A stretch of 64,000 nucleotides of DNA from CG2-30-36-16 sp964372115 (lineage in GTDB: Bacteria; Bacteroidota; Ignavibacteria; Ignavibacteriales; Ignavibacteriaceae): contig CAYJPN010000002.1 of NCBI GenBank assembly GCA_964372115.1, positions 172,976 through 236,975 of the forward strand, given 5' to 3'. The notes below the pieces were generated by a model. The model was not told where the DNA came from. It was given only the letters and a program-made list of their open reading frames with translations, and did not search any database. Positions 46,427 through 56,301 of this stretch are shown here, one piece after another. The position numbers were made by a program, and so were the translations under genes. Position 1 is the first letter of the stretch. The number at the start of each line of letters is the position of its first letter.

Positions 46427-46894
46427 TTGGTTACAAGCGCGGGTTTATTGATGTACAGATATAGCTGTGGTGAGGTAGAATATTTTCTTGTTCACCCCGG
46501 CGGACCAATATTTACAAACAAAGATGAAGGTTATTGGGGAATTCCGAAAGGGATTCCGGATGAAGATGAAGATCTGTTGATTGCAGCAAAACGCGAGTTT
46601 GAAGAAGAAACAGGTATAAAACCAAAACATGAAAACTTTATTCCGTTAGGTTCAGTTATTCAAAAAAATAATAAGGAAGTTTACGCCTGGGCATTTGAGG
46701 GTTTACCCGGTGAATTGCCGGAGATTGTCTCTAATTTGTTCGAGATGGAATGGCCATATAAATCGGGTAAAAGAAAATCTTTCCCCGAAATTGACGATGG
46801 CAAATATTTTTTTCAGGCTGAAGCCTTAAAAAAAATATACATCGCTCAGGCTGATTTTATTCATCGGCTTAATGAAAAATTAAAAGTAAATTAA
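46427..46894 (+). CDS. Nudix hydrolase
   Basis: The 155-residue protein starts at TTG after AAGGAG. The Nudix box is complete (from GIPDEDED to REFEEETGI), and an early VHPGGPIF and WGIPKG flank it. It hydrolyses a nucleoside diphosphate linked to another group; the substrate is unknown. It is tightly linked to gdx (9 bp) and iaaA (13 bp). Confidence 0.88.
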   Translation: MVTSAGLLMYRYSCGEVEYFLVHPGGPIFTNKDEGYWGIPKGIPDEDEDLLIAAKREFEEETGIKPKHENFIPLGSVIQKNNKEVYAWAFEGLPGELPEIVSNLFEMEWPYKSGKRKSFPEIDDGKYFFQAEALKKIYIAQADFIHRLNEKLKVN

Positions 46895-46907
46895 AACCGG
46901 AGGAAAT

Positions 46908-47864
46908 ATGTACTCTTCAAAAAAAACAACTTCATTAGTTTTAATTATAATCTTTTTCTCCACCTTGCTCTTTGCACAAGATAAATATACAATCGTTATA
47001 CACGGCGGGGCTGGCAATATAAGCGAAAATATGCCGGACTCTGTTAAGCAAGGATATTACAACTCGCTAAAAGAAGCGCTCGCTATAGGTAAATCAATAT
47101 TGCAGGGGGGCGGTAGTAGCCTGGATGCCGTAGAAAAAGTGATTAATTATCTTGAAGACAACCCGCTATTTAATGCGGGTAAAGGTGCAGTATTTACTGC
47201 CGAAGGAAAGCATGAACTTGACGCTTCCATTATGAATGGAAGTGATTTAAGCTGCGGCGCTGTGGCAGGGGTAACAACAATCAAAAATCCTATTTCACTT
47301 GCTAGGCTTGTGATGGAAAAATCTCCGCACGTTTTATTTTTCGGTGACGGCGCTGAACAATTCGGAAAAAAAATGGGAGTTTCTATTGTTAACAATGCTT
47401 ACTTTGATACTGATGACAGATTAGATCAGTTAAAAAAAGCGCAGGAAAAAATAAAAGGAACCGTGGGCTGTGTCGCTATTGATAAAAACGGAAATATCTC
47501 TGCAGGGACTTCAACCGGCGGGATGACGAACAAAATGCACGGAAGAATTGGCGACTCCCCTATAATAGGCGCCGGTAACTACGCAAATAATAAAACATGC
47601 GGCGTCTCGGCAACCGGTACCGGTGAATTATTTATAAGAAATAACGTAGCGTTTAATATTTCTGCTTTGATGGAGTATAAGAGTTATACTCTTCAAGAAG
47701 CCGCAGAAGAAATGATAAACAGTAGGCTGCCAAAAGGCGCCGGGGGAATTATTGCTGTAGATAAAGATGGGAATTACTCATTTGTTTTTAGCACAACCGG
47801 AATGTTTCGCGCCGCAGCAAATTCTGACGGCGTATTTGAAGTAAAAATATGGGATAAAAATTAA
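46908..47864 (+). CDS. iaaA: Isoaspartyl peptidase / L-asparaginase, exported
   Basis: The 318-residue Ntn-hydrolase has a signal peptide (through LLFAQ), so the mature enzyme is periplasmic. VIHGGAGNIS opens the fold. The autocleavage site precedes the catalytic Thr T185 in KGTVGCVA, followed by SAGTSTGG and the substrate motif GDSPIIGAGNYA. It removes isoaspartyl dipeptides or asparagine side-chain amides. GGAGG precedes the ATG. Confidence 0.92.
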   Translation: MYSSKKTTSLVLIIIFFSTLLFAQDKYTIVIHGGAGNISENMPDSVKQGYYNSLKEALAIGKSILQGGGSSLDAVEKVINYLEDNPLFNAGKGAVFTAEGKHELDASIMNGSDLSCGAVAGVTTIKNPISLARLVMEKSPHVLFFGDGAEQFGKKMGVSIVNNAYFDTDDRLDQLKKAQEKIKGTVGCVAIDKNGNISAGTSTGGMTNKMHGRIGDSPIIGAGNYANNKTCGVSATGTGELFIRNNVAFNISALMEYKSYTLQEAAEEMINSRLPKGAGGIIAVDKDGNYSFVFSTTGMFRAAANSDGVFEVKIWDKN

Positions 47865-47881
47865 ATATAGAAAGAATGATA

Positions 47882-48400
47882 ATGAAAAAACCAAACCTTG
47901 ATGAATACGCTCCTTATTACGGTACTTATATAAATTCAGTTGGAGATAAAAATCCTTTCGAAGTTATGGGTGAGCAATTGATTCAATTTCAGAATTTGGC
48001 TCAAATAATAAATGATGAAATCGGAGCAAAGAGTTATGCACCCGGAAAGTGGAGTGTGAAAGAATTACTTGGACATATTATCGATACAGAAAGAACAATG
48101 TCTTATCGCGCTTTAGCAATTGCCCGTGGTGAAATCCAGCCGTTACCCGGCTTTGATCACGATGGCTATGTAAAAAAAGCTAAATTTAACAACCGCGGTG
48201 TAAAAAGTTTAGCGGATGAATTTATAAAACTGAGAGAATCGAATATTATTTTATTCAGTTCATTTGATGAAGAAACTTTTACAAATGTCGGAACTGCAAG
48301 CAATAACAATGTATCGGTGCGGGCATTAATTTATATTATTACAGGTCATGCCGCTCATCATTTAAATGTACTAAAAAAAATGTACCTGTCCTTAATTTGA
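47882..48400 (+). CDS. DinB-family (DinB_2) protein
   Basis: The 172-residue four-helix-bundle protein has metal-ligand histidines (LLGHIIDTER and late TGHAAHHLNVLK). The ATG at 47882 is preferred to 47876, because the AAAG site is too near the latter. DinB_2 proteins bind a divalent metal; some are thiol-dependent transferases. Its stop abuts the convergent waaA end with no terminator between. Confidence 0.8.
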   Translation: MKKPNLDEYAPYYGTYINSVGDKNPFEVMGEQLIQFQNLAQIINDEIGAKSYAPGKWSVKELLGHIIDTERTMSYRALAIARGEIQPLPGFDHDGYVKKAKFNNRGVKSLADEFIKLRESNIILFSSFDEETFTNVGTASNNNVSVRALIYIITGHAAHHLNVLKKMYLSLI

Positions 48401-49678
48401 TTAGATGTAGGATGATATTTCCTTTATAATTTTATCAGTGGCGCCGAGATTTTCCTGGACGTAATTATAAGAAATGTCTCCCTTTTCTTTTCTTACATTT
48501 TCATTACTGAATAAAATGCGCAGTTGTTTAAATGCATCGCGTCTGTTTTTTATTAAGTTGCCGCCTCCACGTTTTAAAAGTTCGCGGGTTTCCTGTGAAT
48601 TATCAATTTTAGGACCAAACAAAACCGGAATACCATAAACCGCGGCTTCCAAAACATTGTGGATACCTTGTTTAAAACTACCTCCGACAAATGCCGCATG
48701 AGCGTAGGTATAAAGTGTTAATAATATTCCAATTGAATCCACAATAATTACACGCTCACCTTTATAATTATTCATTGACGAAAACCGGATTGTTGAAAGT
48801 CCCCCGGAAAATTCATGTTCAATTTTTTCGAGATGAAGAACAGTTGGCTCATGCGGTGCGATGATGAGTAAAACATTTTTATCAAAACCGGCAAGTTTTT
48901 TAAAAGCGGGGATTAAAACTTCTTCGTCCTGCTCCCATGTACTGCCGGCAACAAATACTTTTTTCTCCTTTAGCAGATCATCTTTTATCAAATTCATTTC
49001 GTGTGCTGCAATGCTTCGCTGAAAGACCCTATCAAATCTTGTATCCCCAACCGCAATAACTTGTTGGTTGGTGCAGCCGAAATCTTTAAAACCTTTTTCG
49101 TCGTCTTTAGAGACGGTTAAAATTTTTGTAAAATCCTTAAATAACTGCCGATGAAAATTTTTTATAAGAGGTAGTTTTCTCGGCGACCCCTTTTTCATCG
49201 TAGCGTCTACCAGGAAAAAAGGAACTTTGGCTTTTTTCATTTCCCAAATATGATTCGGCCAGATGTCATAACGCATTAGTATGGCTACATCAGGTCGGAC
49301 GATGGTTATAAACTTTTTTGACTGCGAAACTGAATCGAACGGAATATATGAGACTATATCAGCATAAGGATATTTACGTGAGTTATCATATCCTGAAGGT
49401 GAAAAGAAGGTAACTAAAATGCTAACGTTATATTCATTTTTAAGTTTTTCAATTATTGGTTTTGCCTGTTCAAATTCGCCGAGTGAAGATGAGTGGAACC
49501 ATATCAGTTTTTTATTTTTATCAAGATTGGCTGCCGTTAATAATAGATCTTCAAATAATCTTTTTCTGCCCGCTATTCCGCGTTTTATTTTTGCATTAAA
49601 TAAACCGGCTGTCTTTATTAATAGGAACAAAACCGGGACAACAATAAGGTTATAAAATAAATACCAGATAGATTTCAT
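48401..49678 (-). CDS. waaA: 3-deoxy-D-manno-octulosonic acid (Kdo) transferase
   Basis: The 425-residue GT30 enzyme has an N-terminal membrane anchor and the catalytic glutamate segment HSSSLGEFEQA. Later motifs are RYDIWPNHIWE, LVDATMKKGSPRK, VFVAGSTWEQDE and the sugar-binding VGGSFKQGIHNVLEAAVYG. It adds Kdo to lipid A precursor, so this organism makes Kdo-containing LPS. Its start overlaps the end of the upstream GT9 gene (ATGA type). Confidence 0.95.
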   Translation of the reverse strand: MKSIWYLFYNLIVVPVLFLLIKTAGLFNAKIKRGIAGRKRLFEDLLLTAANLDKNKKLIWFHSSSLGEFEQAKPIIEKLKNEYNVSILVTFFSPSGYDNSRKYPYADIVSYIPFDSVSQSKKFITIVRPDVAILMRYDIWPNHIWEMKKAKVPFFLVDATMKKGSPRKLPLIKNFHRQLFKDFTKILTVSKDDEKGFKDFGCTNQQVIAVGDTRFDRVFQRSIAAHEMNLIKDDLLKEKKVFVAGSTWEQDEEVLIPAFKKLAGFDKNVLLIIAPHEPTVLHLEKIEHEFSGGLSTIRFSSMNNYKGERVIIVDSIGILLTLYTYAHAAFVGGSFKQGIHNVLEAAVYGIPVLFGPKIDNSQETRELLKRGGGNLIKNRRDAFKQLRILFSNENVRKEKGDISYNYVQENLGATDKIIKEISSYI

Positions 49679-50703
49679 TATGATTCTAAAAGTTCAATAA
49701 TATGTTTGTAAGCAAGCTGTGGAGTTAATTGAAGCATACACTTAAAATGACCTTTCGGACAGCTTGCTCTGCCAATGTGAGAACAAGGTCTGCAAGATAA
49801 AGAATTGTTTTCTAAAATTGAATTTTTGTTTTTATAAGGTGTAAAACCAAATTGCTTTACAGTAGATCCAAAAAAAGTAAGTACGGGAATTCCAACAGCA
49901 CACGCAGCATGCATCAATCCTGAGTCATTACACACTATAAGTTTGCACATTTTTATATCGGATGCGGTTTGCAAAATATCATCGTTACCACATAAGGAAA
50001 CGGAACCGGGAATCGCAGAATTCAGTTCATTGCAAATTGCTTTATCGCTTTTACCACCCAATAAAACAATTAAAAAACCATTTTTAGTTAGAATATTTCC
50101 GAGTTCTATAAAATATTCCTTGGGCCACATTTTTGTAAAATGTCGGGAGCCAGGGCAAAAACCGATTAAATTTTTTCCCTCACGAATTATTTTGTCAGGC
50201 TCTTTATCAGTATATAGGTCTAACCCATCAGGGTCTAATTGTAACCCATTAATAGTGCTTGCATATCTTACAGCAATTTGAGCTTTGCTGCTCATCTTAT
50301 CGATTTTTAATTTTACTAATAAAAACTTTAAAAATGTGTGCTTATTAAAAACCGTTTTATATCCGTTTAATTTTTTGATTAATGAGGATGAACGAAAATT
50401 GTTTTGTAGATCGATTACCAAATCATATTTGTTGACAGAGAGCATTTCTTTTAGCTCTGCAATCTCATTTTTTCTTTTTTTGAAGATGTAAAGCTTGTTG
50501 ATGTAAGGATTGTTTATTAAAATGTCTTTATAGGCTTCCTTAACTATAAAATCAATAAGAAGGTATGGAAACTGATTTTTAAGCGAACGGATAAACGGAG
50601 TAGTTAAAAGTACATCGCCGAGTGAACTAAAACGGATAATGAGTACTTTTTTTATTAGTCCGGTTTTTATCAGATGAAGGATATTGGGATTTTTACTTTT
50701 CAA
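49678..50703 (-). CDS. GT9 (heptosyltransferase-type) LPS glycosyltransferase
   Basis: The 341-residue protein has the GT9 start VLIIRFSSLGDVLLTTPF and the donor site CNDSGLMHAACAVGIP. The C-terminal cysteine pattern CRPCS...CP...C is also seen in the other GT9 at 5.5 kb. It starts at TTG. It is coupled to waaA by overlapping ends, which supports an inner-core role. The sugar is not predictable. Confidence 0.87.
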   Translation of the reverse strand: MKSKNPNILHLIKTGLIKKVLIIRFSSLGDVLLTTPFIRSLKNQFPYLLIDFIVKEAYKDILINNPYINKLYIFKKRKNEIAELKEMLSVNKYDLVIDLQNNFRSSSLIKKLNGYKTVFNKHTFLKFLLVKLKIDKMSSKAQIAVRYASTINGLQLDPDGLDLYTDKEPDKIIREGKNLIGFCPGSRHFTKMWPKEYFIELGNILTKNGFLIVLLGGKSDKAICNELNSAIPGSVSLCGNDDILQTASDIKMCKLIVCNDSGLMHAACAVGIPVLTFFGSTVKQFGFTPYKNKNSILENNSLSCRPCSHIGRASCPKGHFKCMLQLTPQLAYKHIIELLES

Positions 50704-50804
50704 TAAATAATGTCAAATAGTTAAAAATTCTATATTGAAAATAGATAAAACTTATGAAATGTTAAAAGCTAAGAGACAATATTGAACAATAATTTCAAAT
50801 TAAG

Positions 50805-50835
50805 TTGCTCTTTTGAGTACACGGTATTATTTTTC
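50805..50835 (+). promoter_or_regulatory. Putative promoter for small unknown gene
   Basis: TTG (50805-50807), a 20-bp spacer and TATTTTTC (50828-50835) fit TTG / TAnnTTTG with one mismatch, 22 bp before the ATG at 50858. Confidence 0.45.
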
Positions 50836-50857
50836 GCTAAATAATTAGGAGCAAAAG

Positions 50858-51133
50858 ATGACCACATTACCACCATCGGGAGTAAAATATTTTCCCGAAG
50901 ATTCATTAGAAAAAAAAGTATACGGAGTTGTTGATGATTTAAGCAATTACCTTCCAATCGCCAACGATCGTAACCGTATGGGATTTTCACTTTATAAATT
51001 TGTACAGGGCGAAGGTGATGAACCGGAAATTCTTGTAAAAACTTTGAAACTTACTATAAAAGACATATCCCGCGAAGAATTAGCCAAACTGATAAAAACT
51101 GAAATAGAAAAAATAAAAGCCCAACATATTTGA
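50858..51133 (+). CDS. Small protein of unknown function
   Basis: The 91-residue soluble protein starts at ATG after AGGAG. An internal HTH is not evident; the C-terminal half (KLTIKDISREELAKLIKTEI) is amphipathic helix. No family was recognised. A promoter-like pair and good start signal support it as a real gene. Confidence 0.6.
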   Translation: MTTLPPSGVKYFPEDSLEKKVYGVVDDLSNYLPIANDRNRMGFSLYKFVQGEGDEPEILVKTLKLTIKDISREELAKLIKTEIEKIKAQHI

Positions 51134-51142
51134 GTATAAAAA

Positions 51143-51198
51143 GCTGTCTTAAAAGATGAAATTGTCTACACAATTATTACTTAGACTTTTAAGACAGC
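51143..51198 (-). terminator. Long hairpin terminating fbp
   Basis: GCTGTCTTAAAAG and CTTTTAAGACAGC make a 13-bp perfect stem with a loop that itself holds ATTGT/ACAAT. On the minus strand five T follow, so it terminates fbp; plus-strand sequence after it has no T-run. Confidence 0.75.
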
Positions 51199-51219
51199 CT
51201 AAAAAATTATTAATCAGAA

Positions 51220-52257
51220 TTAGACTTGTTCATTTTGCGAATTTAGAATTTCTTCTCTTGCAATAAATTCCTCAACAAGTTTTACATCATACTCGCACCC
51301 GATAAAAATGGGCATCCTTTGATGAAGCTTCTCAGGTTTTATCTCGAGAATCCTTTGTTTTCCGTTTGAAGCTTTTCCGCCGGCGGCTTCTACAATAAAT
51401 GCCATCGGGTTACATTCATACATCAAGCGTAGTTTCCCATTCGGGTTCCTTGAATCCCCAGGATACATAAATATCCCTCCGTATAAAAGGTTACGATGAA
51501 TATCCGCAACCATTGAACCAATATAACGCGATGAAAAAGGACGTCTATCTTCAATATGTTCCTCCTGCAAAAATTTTATATACTTTTTAAGACCCGGATG
51601 CCAGTACAAGTAATTGCCTTCGTTAATCGAATATATGTGTCCTCTTTTTGGTATTTGAATATTTTCATGAGAAAGAAGAAACTCACCAAAAGCCGGATCG
51701 AGCGTAAACCCATGCACGCCATGCCCCGCTGTATAAACTAACATTGTGCTTGAACCATAAACCACATAACCGGCTGCAATCTGTTGAAGTCCGGGTTGAA
51801 TCACGTCATCCATTGTTCCCGGTTTACCATCGGGAGAAACTCGTTTGTAAATTGAAAAAATAGTTCCGATGCTTATGTTAGCATCGATGTTCGATGAACC
51901 ATCGAGCGGATCAAACAACATTACGTATTTGCCGATGTTATGCTCCGGCGGAATGTGTATCAATCCTTCTTCTTCTTCAGAAGCCATGGCGCAAAGGTGA
52001 CCGCCGTGGTCCATCGCTTTTATAAGCACCTCATGCGCAAACATGTCAAGTTTTTTTACTTGCTCGCCGTGAATGTTGTCTGCGCCTGTAAAGCCAAGTA
52101 TATCCACAAGTCCTGCTTTATTAACCTCAAGCGAGATGACCTTTGCAGCAAGAGATAAATCGTGAAGTAGTTGAGAAAGTTCGCCCGTAGCCTCCGGGTG
52201 AAGCCGTTCTTGATCTATAATAAAACGCGCTAGCGTCATAAAACGAGTTTTAGACAT
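51220..52257 (-). CDS. fbp: Fructose-1,6-bisphosphatase class I
   Basis: The 345-residue protein has the metal site DPLDGSSNIDANISIGTIF and ASEEEEG upstream. Sugar-phosphate residues are in YIGSMVADIHRNLLYGGIF and RLMYECNPMAFIVEAAGG. It catalyses the last regulatory step of gluconeogenesis. It is a single-gene unit with its own terminator. Confidence 0.95.
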   Translation of the reverse strand: MSKTRFMTLARFIIDQERLHPEATGELSQLLHDLSLAAKVISLEVNKAGLVDILGFTGADNIHGEQVKKLDMFAHEVLIKAMDHGGHLCAMASEEEEGLIHIPPEHNIGKYVMLFDPLDGSSNIDANISIGTIFSIYKRVSPDGKPGTMDDVIQPGLQQIAAGYVVYGSSTMLVYTAGHGVHGFTLDPAFGEFLLSHENIQIPKRGHIYSINEGNYLYWHPGLKKYIKFLQEEHIEDRRPFSSRYIGSMVADIHRNLLYGGIFMYPGDSRNPNGKLRLMYECNPMAFIVEAAGGKASNGKQRILEIKPEKLHQRMPIFIGCEYDVKLVEEFIAREEILNSQNEQV

Positions 52258-52533
52258 AATACACTCCCAAATTATTTGTTGAATAAATTTTATAAAACCA
52301 AAAGTTTAATAGTAAATGGAATGATTGAATTTTGTACGGAGTAGATATGTAAAAAAAGGACTTAATTGAACTATGAAGAAAAATAATAAGCTGCTTAATC
52401 ATACAAGATTTATATTTTGTTCGCAAAAAAATATGAAAAATTTCGAGAGCGATAAAATAATCGCTGAAAAGAAATATGCTAACGCAGTATCGTTAAAATT
52501 TTACAAACATGCAACGCCGGTTCCGAAACAAAA

Positions 52534-54333
52534 TTATTTTTGTACTGTGCGTTTTAATTCCTGATCTTTGTACTGAAGCTGATATAATTTGTAATAGATG
52601 CCTCTTTTAGCAAGCAATTCCTGGTGGTTGCCGGTTTCCCGTATTTCACCTTTATGCATTACTAATATTTTGTCGGCGCTTTGTATAGTCGATAACCTAT
52701 GCGCAATAACAATTGCGGTTCTTCCGACCAACAGTTTTTCGATAGCCGTTTGAATCATCAATTCTGTTTCGGTATCAACGCTGGAAGTTGCTTCATCTAG
52801 AATTAAAATCTGTGGATCGTACGCAAGCGCGCGGGCAAAGGAGATAAGCTGCTTTTGCCCCACACTTAACGTCGCGCCCCGTTCTTTTACTATCTCGTCG
52901 TACTTTTCAGGAAGCAGATCTATAAACTTATCAGCCCCAACAGTATTTGCAGCGCTTCGTAATTTTTCAAGCGGGATGTGGTTATTCGACATACTAATAT
53001 TTGATTTTATATCGCCCGAAAACAAAAACACATCCTGAAGAACAACGGAAATGTGTTTTCTTAAATCGTGTTTATCTATTGCCCTGATGTCAATTCCGTC
53101 AACTAATATTGACCCCTTCTGGATATCATAAAAACGTGTTAGAATATTTATTATACTTGTTTTGCCGGCGCCGGTATGCCCTACAATAGCAACTGTTTCA
53201 CCCGGTTTTATTTTGAAAGAGATATTTTTTAAAACAAATTCATCATGCTGGTAGGCAAACCAAACATCTTTAAACTCAATTTCGCCTTTAGTCTTTTCAA
53301 ACCTTACCGGGTTTTCAGGATTTGCCACAAAAGTATCGCTGTCTAAAAGTTTAAATATTCTTTCTGAAGATGCCATCGCCGTCTGCATTATATTATACTT
53401 TTCGGATAGATCTCTTATCGGTCTAAAAAACATTTCTGTGTATTGAAGAAAAGCGAAAAGCACGCCAATAGTCAATGTACTTTGCACAACTTCTCCGCCT
53501 CCATACCAAATAATCATAGCAATTGCTATTGAACTTATAAGTTCCACCGCCGGATAAAAAATTGCGTAATAAAAAATTGAACGAATATTCGCGTCCCGGT
53601 GATCGGCATTTATTGCAGCGTACTTTTTTTCTTCAGCATTTTCTTTTCTAAAAATCTGTACGACGTTCATACCGGTTATATGTTCCTGCATATAACTATT
53701 TAAGCGGGCAAGGTGCAGACGAACATCTCTATAAGTTTCGCGGACTTTTTTTCTGAAGAGGAACGTGCCGTAAATTAGAATGGGCAATACCGCCAGAGTA
53801 ACAAGCGATAGTTTTACATCCATAAAAAACATAAAACCGAGTATCCAGATAATTGTAAAAACATCGCTGAATACCATTACAATTCCCGAAGAAAAAAGCT
53901 GGTTAAGTGATTCGACATCATTTGTAACACGCGTTACTATTCTGCCGATCGGCGTTTTATCAAAAAACTTTAGGGCAAGTTTTTGTGTATGCGAAAATAG
54001 CTGCATTCGCAAATCGTAGATTGTTTTTTGCCCGAGGTACTGTGTGTAATAAGTTAAAAAATATTGAATTACCGATTGAAGAATGAGAGAAGCAAAAATT
54101 AAAGCGGAAATCATCATCAATCCGTTATAATCCGATTTGGCGATATACTCATCAACAGCTACTTTACTTAAGTAAGGACGTACGGGTCCAAGCGCGGCTA
54201 CTACTATATTTAGAAGTATCGCAAACACAACATATTTTTTGTAAGGTTTTATATAACCGAGAAGCCTTCGCATCAAACGGGCATCGTAGGCTTTCCCGAG
54301 TATTTCGTCTTCGCTTTTATAATCGTTCGACAT
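52534..54333 (-). CDS. ABC exporter subunit with catalytic Glu, degenerate signature
   Basis: The 599-residue half transporter has six membrane helices (residues ~30-320). Its nucleotide domain has Walker A GHTGAGKTS (385-393), a signature reading LSVGQ (489-493) instead of LSGGQ, Walker B ILILDEATSS with catalytic E514, and switch His H545. Its partner, encoded upstream, has the complementary defects. The pair therefore matches heterodimeric exporters such as BmrC/BmrD (YheI/YheH), with one working and one impaired ATP site. The substrate is unknown. Confidence 0.9.
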   Translation of the reverse strand: MSNDYKSEDEILGKAYDARLMRRLLGYIKPYKKYVVFAILLNIVVAALGPVRPYLSKVAVDEYIAKSDYNGLMMISALIFASLILQSVIQYFLTYYTQYLGQKTIYDLRMQLFSHTQKLALKFFDKTPIGRIVTRVTNDVESLNQLFSSGIVMVFSDVFTIIWILGFMFFMDVKLSLVTLAVLPILIYGTFLFRKKVRETYRDVRLHLARLNSYMQEHITGMNVVQIFRKENAEEKKYAAINADHRDANIRSIFYYAIFYPAVELISSIAIAMIIWYGGGEVVQSTLTIGVLFAFLQYTEMFFRPIRDLSEKYNIMQTAMASSERIFKLLDSDTFVANPENPVRFEKTKGEIEFKDVWFAYQHDEFVLKNISFKIKPGETVAIVGHTGAGKTSIINILTRFYDIQKGSILVDGIDIRAIDKHDLRKHISVVLQDVFLFSGDIKSNISMSNNHIPLEKLRSAANTVGADKFIDLLPEKYDEIVKERGATLSVGQKQLISFARALAYDPQILILDEATSSVDTETELMIQTAIEKLLVGRTAIVIAHRLSTIQSADKILVMHKGEIRETGNHQELLAKRGIYYKLYQLQYKDQELKRTVQK

Positions 54334-54396
54334 AAATTCTTAACAGTCTTTCGCTTTCGAAACTAAATATTATTTTTGGAATTCCGGTATCCATTT

Positions 54397-56145
54397 TTAA
54401 TTCAATTCTTCCAATTCTTTTTCGAGCAGTTGCTTAAAATGTAAATCGGCATAAATACCATCATTTGAAATTAACTCCTCATGCGTACCTTCTTCGGCAA
54501 TTTTCCCATTGTCAAGAACGATAATTTTATCGGCTTCTTTAACAGTAGATACTCTGTGGCTTATAATTATGCTGGTTCTTCCTTGCATAAATGATTTTAA
54601 GTTATTAAGGATTTCTTCTTCTGTATGTGTATCCACGGCGGAAAAAGAATCATCCAGTATTAAAATTTTTGGATTGATGATTAATGCCCTAGCAATAGAT
54701 GCTCTTTGTTTTTGCCCGCCCGAAAGAGTAATACCTCTTTCTCCCATAATTGTTTCATAACCTTTGGGAAATGTCTCAACGTCTTTATGGAAGTTTGCAA
54801 TTTGCGAAGCCGAAACAACTTTTTGCTCATCAAACCCTTTCAGTCCGTATGATATGTTATTCTGGATGGTATCCGAAAATAAAAATGCTTCCTGCTGAAC
54901 AACCCCCACATTATTACGGAGAACATCGAGGGGAATTGTTTTTATCGGCTTTCCGTCAATCAACACTTCACCGCCTGTGGTATCATATAACCGGGAAATC
55001 AAATTTATCAATGATGTTTTACCGCTGCCGGTATAACCCATAATTGCAACAGTGGAACCAACCGGAATTTCCAAATTTATTTTCGATAAAATATCGGGCA
55101 AATTTTCATTATACCGGAATGAAACGTTTCTGAATTCAATGGCGCCGTCGATTTTTTTTAATGAATAATCTGTTTCCGAAGTATCGTCAATTTCGCGCGG
55201 TTCATTGTAAATTTTATTTAGCCGTTTCATACTGGCTTCACCCTGCTGAATAATATTAATTACCCAGCCGAACGCAATAACAGGCCATATCAGAAGTTCA
55301 AGATATGCGATGAATGCGGTAATCTCACCAAGGTCCATTGTTCCTTCAATAATTTTATTGCCGCCCAGCCAGATAACGATGATGATAGATAAACCTGTTA
55401 TTAAAAATAATATAGGCTGAAAAAGAGCCTGTATTTTTATCATATCCATGTTGCGTGTAAGGTACTGATGGCTAAGGGTTCCGAACTCTTTTATTTCATT
55501 TTCTTCCCGTACGTAAGATTTAATTACACGAATACCCGAGAAACTCTCCTGAGCTTTTGTAGTTAAATCCGAAAACTTTTCTTGAATGAGCGTAAACTTT
55601 TCGTGAATCAGTTTGCTCACTTTATACACAAGGTATGATAAAAAGGGGAGAGGTATTAACGAATAAATTGTTAAGCTGAAGTTTAACGACAGCATAATTG
55701 CGATTACAACAATCAGTCTTATACCGGTATCAATAGAATACATTACCGCGGGACCGAGAAACATACGCACAGCGTTTATATCATTGGTTGCGTGCGACAT
55801 TATATTACCGGTTGAATTATTCTGGAAAAAACGGAGCGGGAGCCGCTGAATGTGCGACCAGAAATCTTGTCGCATATCGTACTCGATATCACGAGAAACA
55901 ACTATTATTGTTTGTCGTATTAAAAACCTAAACACACCTGCAAATAAAGCGGCTGCCACTACAAAAAGTGCATACTCCACCAACTTCCCATCTTTTACAT
56001 TATGCCGCAGTGCATTAATCGCATCCTTTAAAATAAGCGGGAGGTAAACGGTACCTGCGTTTGACAAAAGTATAAACAAGAAACCCCAAAAAAGTTTCTT
56101 TTTATAACTGACAAAATATTTTTTAAGCGTTAAAAGGTTTTTCAT
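54397..56145 (-). CDS. ABC exporter subunit with degenerate Walker B
   Basis: The 582-residue half transporter has six membrane helices. The nucleotide domain has Walker A GYTGSGKTS (370-378), a normal LSGGQ signature (474-478) and switch His H530. Walker B reads ILILDDSFSAVD, with Asp D499 in place of the catalytic Glu. With the LSVGQ partner 63 bp downstream it forms the degenerate site, while its own signature completes the active site. Multidrug or lipid export is typical for this class. Confidence 0.9.
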   Translation of the reverse strand: MKNLLTLKKYFVSYKKKLFWGFLFILLSNAGTVYLPLILKDAINALRHNVKDGKLVEYALFVVAAALFAGVFRFLIRQTIIVVSRDIEYDMRQDFWSHIQRLPLRFFQNNSTGNIMSHATNDINAVRMFLGPAVMYSIDTGIRLIVVIAIMLSLNFSLTIYSLIPLPFLSYLVYKVSKLIHEKFTLIQEKFSDLTTKAQESFSGIRVIKSYVREENEIKEFGTLSHQYLTRNMDMIKIQALFQPILFLITGLSIIIVIWLGGNKIIEGTMDLGEITAFIAYLELLIWPVIAFGWVINIIQQGEASMKRLNKIYNEPREIDDTSETDYSLKKIDGAIEFRNVSFRYNENLPDILSKINLEIPVGSTVAIMGYTGSGKTSLINLISRLYDTTGGEVLIDGKPIKTIPLDVLRNNVGVVQQEAFLFSDTIQNNISYGLKGFDEQKVVSASQIANFHKDVETFPKGYETIMGERGITLSGGQKQRASIARALIINPKILILDDSFSAVDTHTEEEILNNLKSFMQGRTSIIISHRVSTVKEADKIIVLDNGKIAEEGTHEELISNDGIYADLHFKQLLEKELEELN

Positions 56146-56216
56146 CGGGTAATTATTTTATTAAACACTGAAGGGACGCGATACAAAGTAAAACATCGGG
56201 CTCGCTTTTAAAGAAA

Positions 56217-56248
56217 CTCCCGGCAAAATAATAAATTTTAACCGGGAG
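56217..56248 (-). terminator. Putative terminator after serS
   Basis: CTCCCGG and CCGGGAG form a 7-bp stem with an 18-nt loop, followed on the minus strand by TTTCTTTAAAAG. A second small hairpin (CAAGTT/AACTTG) lies just before it. Confidence 0.55.
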
Positions 56249-56301
56249 ACAAGTTATTTAACTTGGTAAACCAAAATAAAATTTAATTGGTTCAAAAAAA
56301 G

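Noticed and set aside
52373..52564. Plus-strand 63-codon frame
   Set aside because: No ribosome-binding site, no recognisable product, and it overlaps the 3' end of the ABC transporter gene on the other strand.
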